A model generated the notes under the pieces. The model saw only the letters and a list, made by a program, of their open reading frames with translations, did no database searches and was not told where the DNA came from. From Palauibacter sp965207805 (GTDB taxonomy: Bacteria > Gemmatimonadota > Gemmatimonadetes > Palauibacterales > Palauibacteraceae): a stretch of 64,000 bases of DNA. The translations under genes were made by a program, and so were the position numbers. The stretch covers positions 2,232,001-2,296,000 of the forward strand of contig OZ242312.1 in NCBI GenBank assembly GCA_965207805.1, given 5' to 3'. Every line of letters starts with the position of its first letter. Positions within the stretch are counted from its first letter, which is position 1. Positions 62,082 to 64,000 of this stretch are shown in pieces.

Positions 62082-63056
62082 TCAACGCCGACTCCCCGGC
62101 GTCGAACTGCAGGGTGGAGGGTCGTCTTCCTTCAGCGCGCGGATCCGCCGCACCAGCCGGTCGCGCCAGGCGCAGAGGGGTTCGGTGGCGGATGTTCCGT
62201 ACATCCCCTCCGTTTCGGCGTGGATCCCAGCGATCACGCGGTCCGAGAACTCGGGGTCCGCCTCCAACTCGCGCCACATCTCGCGGTACGCGTCGCCGTA
62301 GCGCCCGTAGTAGTCCCCCGCGCCGCCGTCCGCGTTCGTGTGGCCGGTGCCGAACGGCCCGAGCAGCGCCCAGCGCAGCCCCAGTCCTTCGCGGACCACC
62401 GTGTCGATCGCGTCCGCGGAGGCGGCGCCCGATCCGTACAGGAAGACGGCCTCGCGGATCAGGGCGGCCTGAAGCCGGTTGAGAAGGAAACCGGACAGGT
62501 AGCGGTTCATCTGCACGGGAGACTGACCCACGCTGTCGAGGAAAGAGAGCGCGGCGGTCAGCACTTCGCGGCGCGTGCCCTCCCCCGGAAGGACTTCCAC
62601 GACGGGGATGACGTGCGGCGGATTCACGGGGTGCGCGACGACGCAGCGACCCGAACCCGCGAGACCGGCCGCAATCCGCGACATGTCGTGAGCGGAAGTC
62701 GAACTGGCCAGAATCGTGCCGGGACCCGCCACGGCGTCCAGTTCGGCGAAGATCCGCTGCTTGACCGCGAGCGTCTCCGGCCCGCTCTCCTGCACCCATC
62801 CGGCGCCCGACAGCGCCTCGTGCACCGTGTCGCAGCGGATCGCCCGCTCTTCCCCGGCGGCCCCGGAATCGATGAATCCGAGGGCCTCGTCCTCGTTCGC
62901 GGAGTTCCGCGCCCAATCGAGTGCGCGCGCCAACTGCTCCGGGTCGGGGTCGAAGACGCGCGTCTCGCAACCGGCCCGGGCGAATACGCGGATCCAGCTC
63001 CGGCCGATGACGCCGGCCCCGACTACGGCAACAGTTCGAATCGTGGGCTGGGTCAC
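62082..63056 (-). CDS. 3-hydroxyacyl-CoA dehydrogenase-like protein (lambda-crystallin type)
   Basis: 324 residues. NAD-binding VAVVGAGVIGRSWIRVFARA, then SSTSAHDMSRIAAGLAGSGR, catalytic His in AHPVNPPHVIPVVEVLPG and Asn in MNRYLSGFLLNRLQAALIRE. Family members include L-gulonate 3-dehydrogenase, carnitine dehydrogenase and hydroxybutyryl-CoA dehydrogenase; substrate not resolved. I chose GTG 63056: the ATG at 63095 would use the discriminator base of the tRNA just upstream. Confidence 0.85.
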   Translation of the reverse strand: MTQPTIRTVAVVGAGVIGRSWIRVFARAGCETRVFDPDPEQLARALDWARNSANEDEALGFIDSGAAGEERAIRCDTVHEALSGAGWVQESGPETLAVKQRIFAELDAVAGPGTILASSTSAHDMSRIAAGLAGSGRCVVAHPVNPPHVIPVVEVLPGEGTRREVLTAALSFLDSVGQSPVQMNRYLSGFLLNRLQAALIREAVFLYGSGAASADAIDTVVREGLGLRWALLGPFGTGHTNADGGAGDYYGRYGDAYREMWRELEADPEFSDRVIAGIHAETEGMYGTSATEPLCAWRDRLVRRIRALKEDDPPPCSSTPGSRR

Positions 63057-63095
63057 GGGCCTGACATCGTCGGCGAAACGAGGGCGAAGGGTCAT

Positions 63096-63178
63096 GCCGG
63101 AGGAGGGACTCGAACCCTCAAGGGATTGCTCCCACCGGATTTTGAGTCCGGCGCGTCTGCCAGTTCCGCCACTCCGGC
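63096..63178 (-). tRNA. tRNA-Leu (CAA)
   Basis: Cloverleaf built by hand: acceptor GCCGGAG/CTCCGGC, anticodon stem CCGGA/TCCGG with loop CTCAAAA giving anticodon CAA, a long variable arm (GGGAGCAATCCCTTG region) typical of leucine tRNA, and T-arm GGGTTCGAGTCCC. The discriminator would be A at 63095. No CCA is encoded after it, so CCA must be added by the nucleotidyltransferase. The next gene begins right behind it. Confidence 0.93.
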
Positions 63179-63222
63179 TCGCGAGCGCGGCCCTCAGATC
63201 TACAACAGCGGGCCGCGCGCGA

Positions 63223-64000
63223 CTATTGCATCTCGTCGAGCGCCTGGTACACCAGCGTGCGCAGCTTCGCGTGGTCGTCCACGCCGCCCGTCGGGATGAG
63301 CTGCGTGAAGTAGACGACGACGAGATCCTCGGCGGGATCCACCCAGTACGTCGAGTGGTATGCCCCGCCCCACCCGTACTCGCCCACCGAGCCGGGAGTT
63401 CCGCGCGCTCCGAGATCGGCCAGCACGCTGAACCCGAGGCCGAAGCCGACGCCGCCGCCCCAGTTGAACCGGTCCCCAACGTGGTTGACGGTCATGAGGT
63501 CGACGCTCTTGCTCGACAGAATGCGGGCGCCGTCGAGTTCGCCGCCGTTCAGCATCATCTGCAGGAAGCGGGCGTAGTCGTGCGCGGTGGAGAGGAGCCC
63601 CGCCCCGCCGGAGAAGCTCGTCCGCGGGCCATCGACGTATGCCCCCTGGCCGACCATGCCGCCCGGGTCGGGCGCGGGCGAGAGTCCGTCCTCGGAGGCC
63701 GAGTACACGACGCTCAGCCGATCACGCTTCTCCTCCGGGAGGTAGAAGTGCGTGTCCATCATACCCAGCGGCTCGAAGATCCGCGTGCGGAGGAAGTCGT
63801 CCAGCGGCTCGCCCGACACTTCCTCGACGAGGGCGCCGAGGATGTCCGTCGCGTAGCCGTACACGAAGCGCTCACCCGGCTGCGCGTCCATGGGGAGGGC
63901 GGCCATGCGCCGTACCGTCTCCCGGACCGGCTCGTCGCGGTGCGCAAAATACCAGCCCTGGATGTCGGCCTCCGCCCACAGGTCGGCCGCCGGACCGCCC
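63223..64000 (-). CDS. Serine hydrolase of the beta-lactamase (class C/AmpC-like) family, N-terminus cut off
   Basis: The C-terminal 258 residues run off the right edge of the window. Seen: GERFVYGYATDILGALVEEV, with Tyr at the usual second motif (Y-A-T), FEPLGMMDTHFYLPEEK, SGGAGLLSTAHDYARFLQMM, and the third-motif region GWGGAYHSTYWVDP. The SxxK nucleophile lies outside the window. Such proteins are often esterases or D-peptidases rather than antibiotic-hydrolysing enzymes. Confidence 0.88.
   Translation of the reverse strand, partial: GGPAADLWAEADIQGWYFAHRDEPVRETVRRMAALPMDAQPGERFVYGYATDILGALVEEVSGEPLDDFLRTRIFEPLGMMDTHFYLPEEKRDRLSVVYSASEDGLSPAPDPGGMVGQGAYVDGPRTSFSGGAGLLSTAHDYARFLQMMLNGGELDGARILSSKSVDLMTVNHVGDRFNWGGGVGFGLGFSVLADLGARGTPGSVGEYGWGGAYHSTYWVDPAEDLVVVYFTQLIPTGGVDDHAKLRTLVYQALDEMQ

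Noticed and set aside
63223..64000. Beta-lactamase family protein as an antibiotic-resistance gene
   Set aside because: The nucleophile motif is outside the window and the visible part fits generic esterase/peptidase relatives; no resistance role can be supported.
1..64000. Mobile elements, prophage, defence islands or toxin-antitoxin pairs
   Set aside because: No transposase, integrase, restriction, Cas or toxin-like product was recognised, and base composition looks even throughout.

Overview
This is a very GC-rich, densely coded bacterial chromosome window, almost all of it housekeeping. I count about 60 protein genes and one tRNA. Most genes are on the minus strand and many junctions are 4-base ATGA or GTGA overlaps. 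Several things suggest a Gemmatimonadota-like bacterium, possibly one of the marine or sponge-associated lineages: a NuoCD-type complex I, a secreted BNR/VPS10-like protein with a FlgO-type TPR protein next to it, a TonB-receptor-like barrel coupled to a leucyl aminopeptidase, and a Tat-exported HisC-like aminotransferase. That placement is inference from style and gene content only. I see no insertion sequence, prophage, CRISPR array, toxin-antitoxin pair or defence island.

Region 1 (1-13,891, minus) is the complete NADH:quinone oxidoreductase operon nuoA-B-CD-E-F-G-H-I-J-K-L-M-N; nuoN runs off the left edge. NuoC and NuoD are fused, and NuoG is short. A 23-bp tandem duplication at the nuoI/nuoJ junction has made an eight-codon mini-cistron overlapping both neighbours.

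Region 2 (14,008-22,345) is mixed: an alpha/beta hydrolase, dCTP deaminase, a DUF423 membrane protein, molybdopterin genes (moaA; moaD-moaE), two small unknown proteins, an Asp/Met-rich 40-residue exported peptide, a class I aminotransferase, an HU protein, SppA and CarA.

Region 3 (22,346-35,424) opens with an RNase HI-like gene, then holds a 12.5-kb minus-strand run read as yicC-gmk-rpoZ-coaBC-udg-dnaB-ispD-tsaC/sua5-lmwPTP-aroE-comF-gap-pgk-tpiA-secG. Most junctions overlap, so this looks like one translationally coupled growth super-operon joining nucleotide, CoA, replication, isoprenoid, shikimate and glycolytic functions.

Region 4 (35,474-46,330) has the TonB-receptor-like barrel with pepA, citrate synthase, small unknown proteins, PlsC, an FAD oxidoreductase, ETF-quinone oxidoreductase, a DmpA-type P1 peptidase and a cyclophilin lipoprotein. 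ETF-QO and complex I would both feed electrons into the quinone pool.

Region 5 (46,408-55,595) is an RND efflux operon: adaptor, TolC-like channel and two different inner-membrane permeases, with no regulator gene nearby. Its upstream gap carries an 11-bp-period direct repeat overlapping a possible promoter.

Region 6 (55,877-64,000) has the Tat-exported aminotransferase, a FlgO/TPR membrane protein, a large secreted beta-propeller protein, a lambda-crystallin-type dehydrogenase, tRNA-Leu(CAA) and a truncated serine beta-lactamase-family hydrolase.

I did not find a clearly new multi-gene system. The best leads are single-protein oddities. Diagnostic residues are replaced in ETF-QO (Fe-S ligand), family 4 UDG (Fe-S ligand), CoaBC (decarboxylase-domain Cys) and RNase HI (catalytic Glu). 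Other leads are the nuoI/nuoJ duplication, the 40-residue peptide flanked by hairpins, and the exported aminotransferase.
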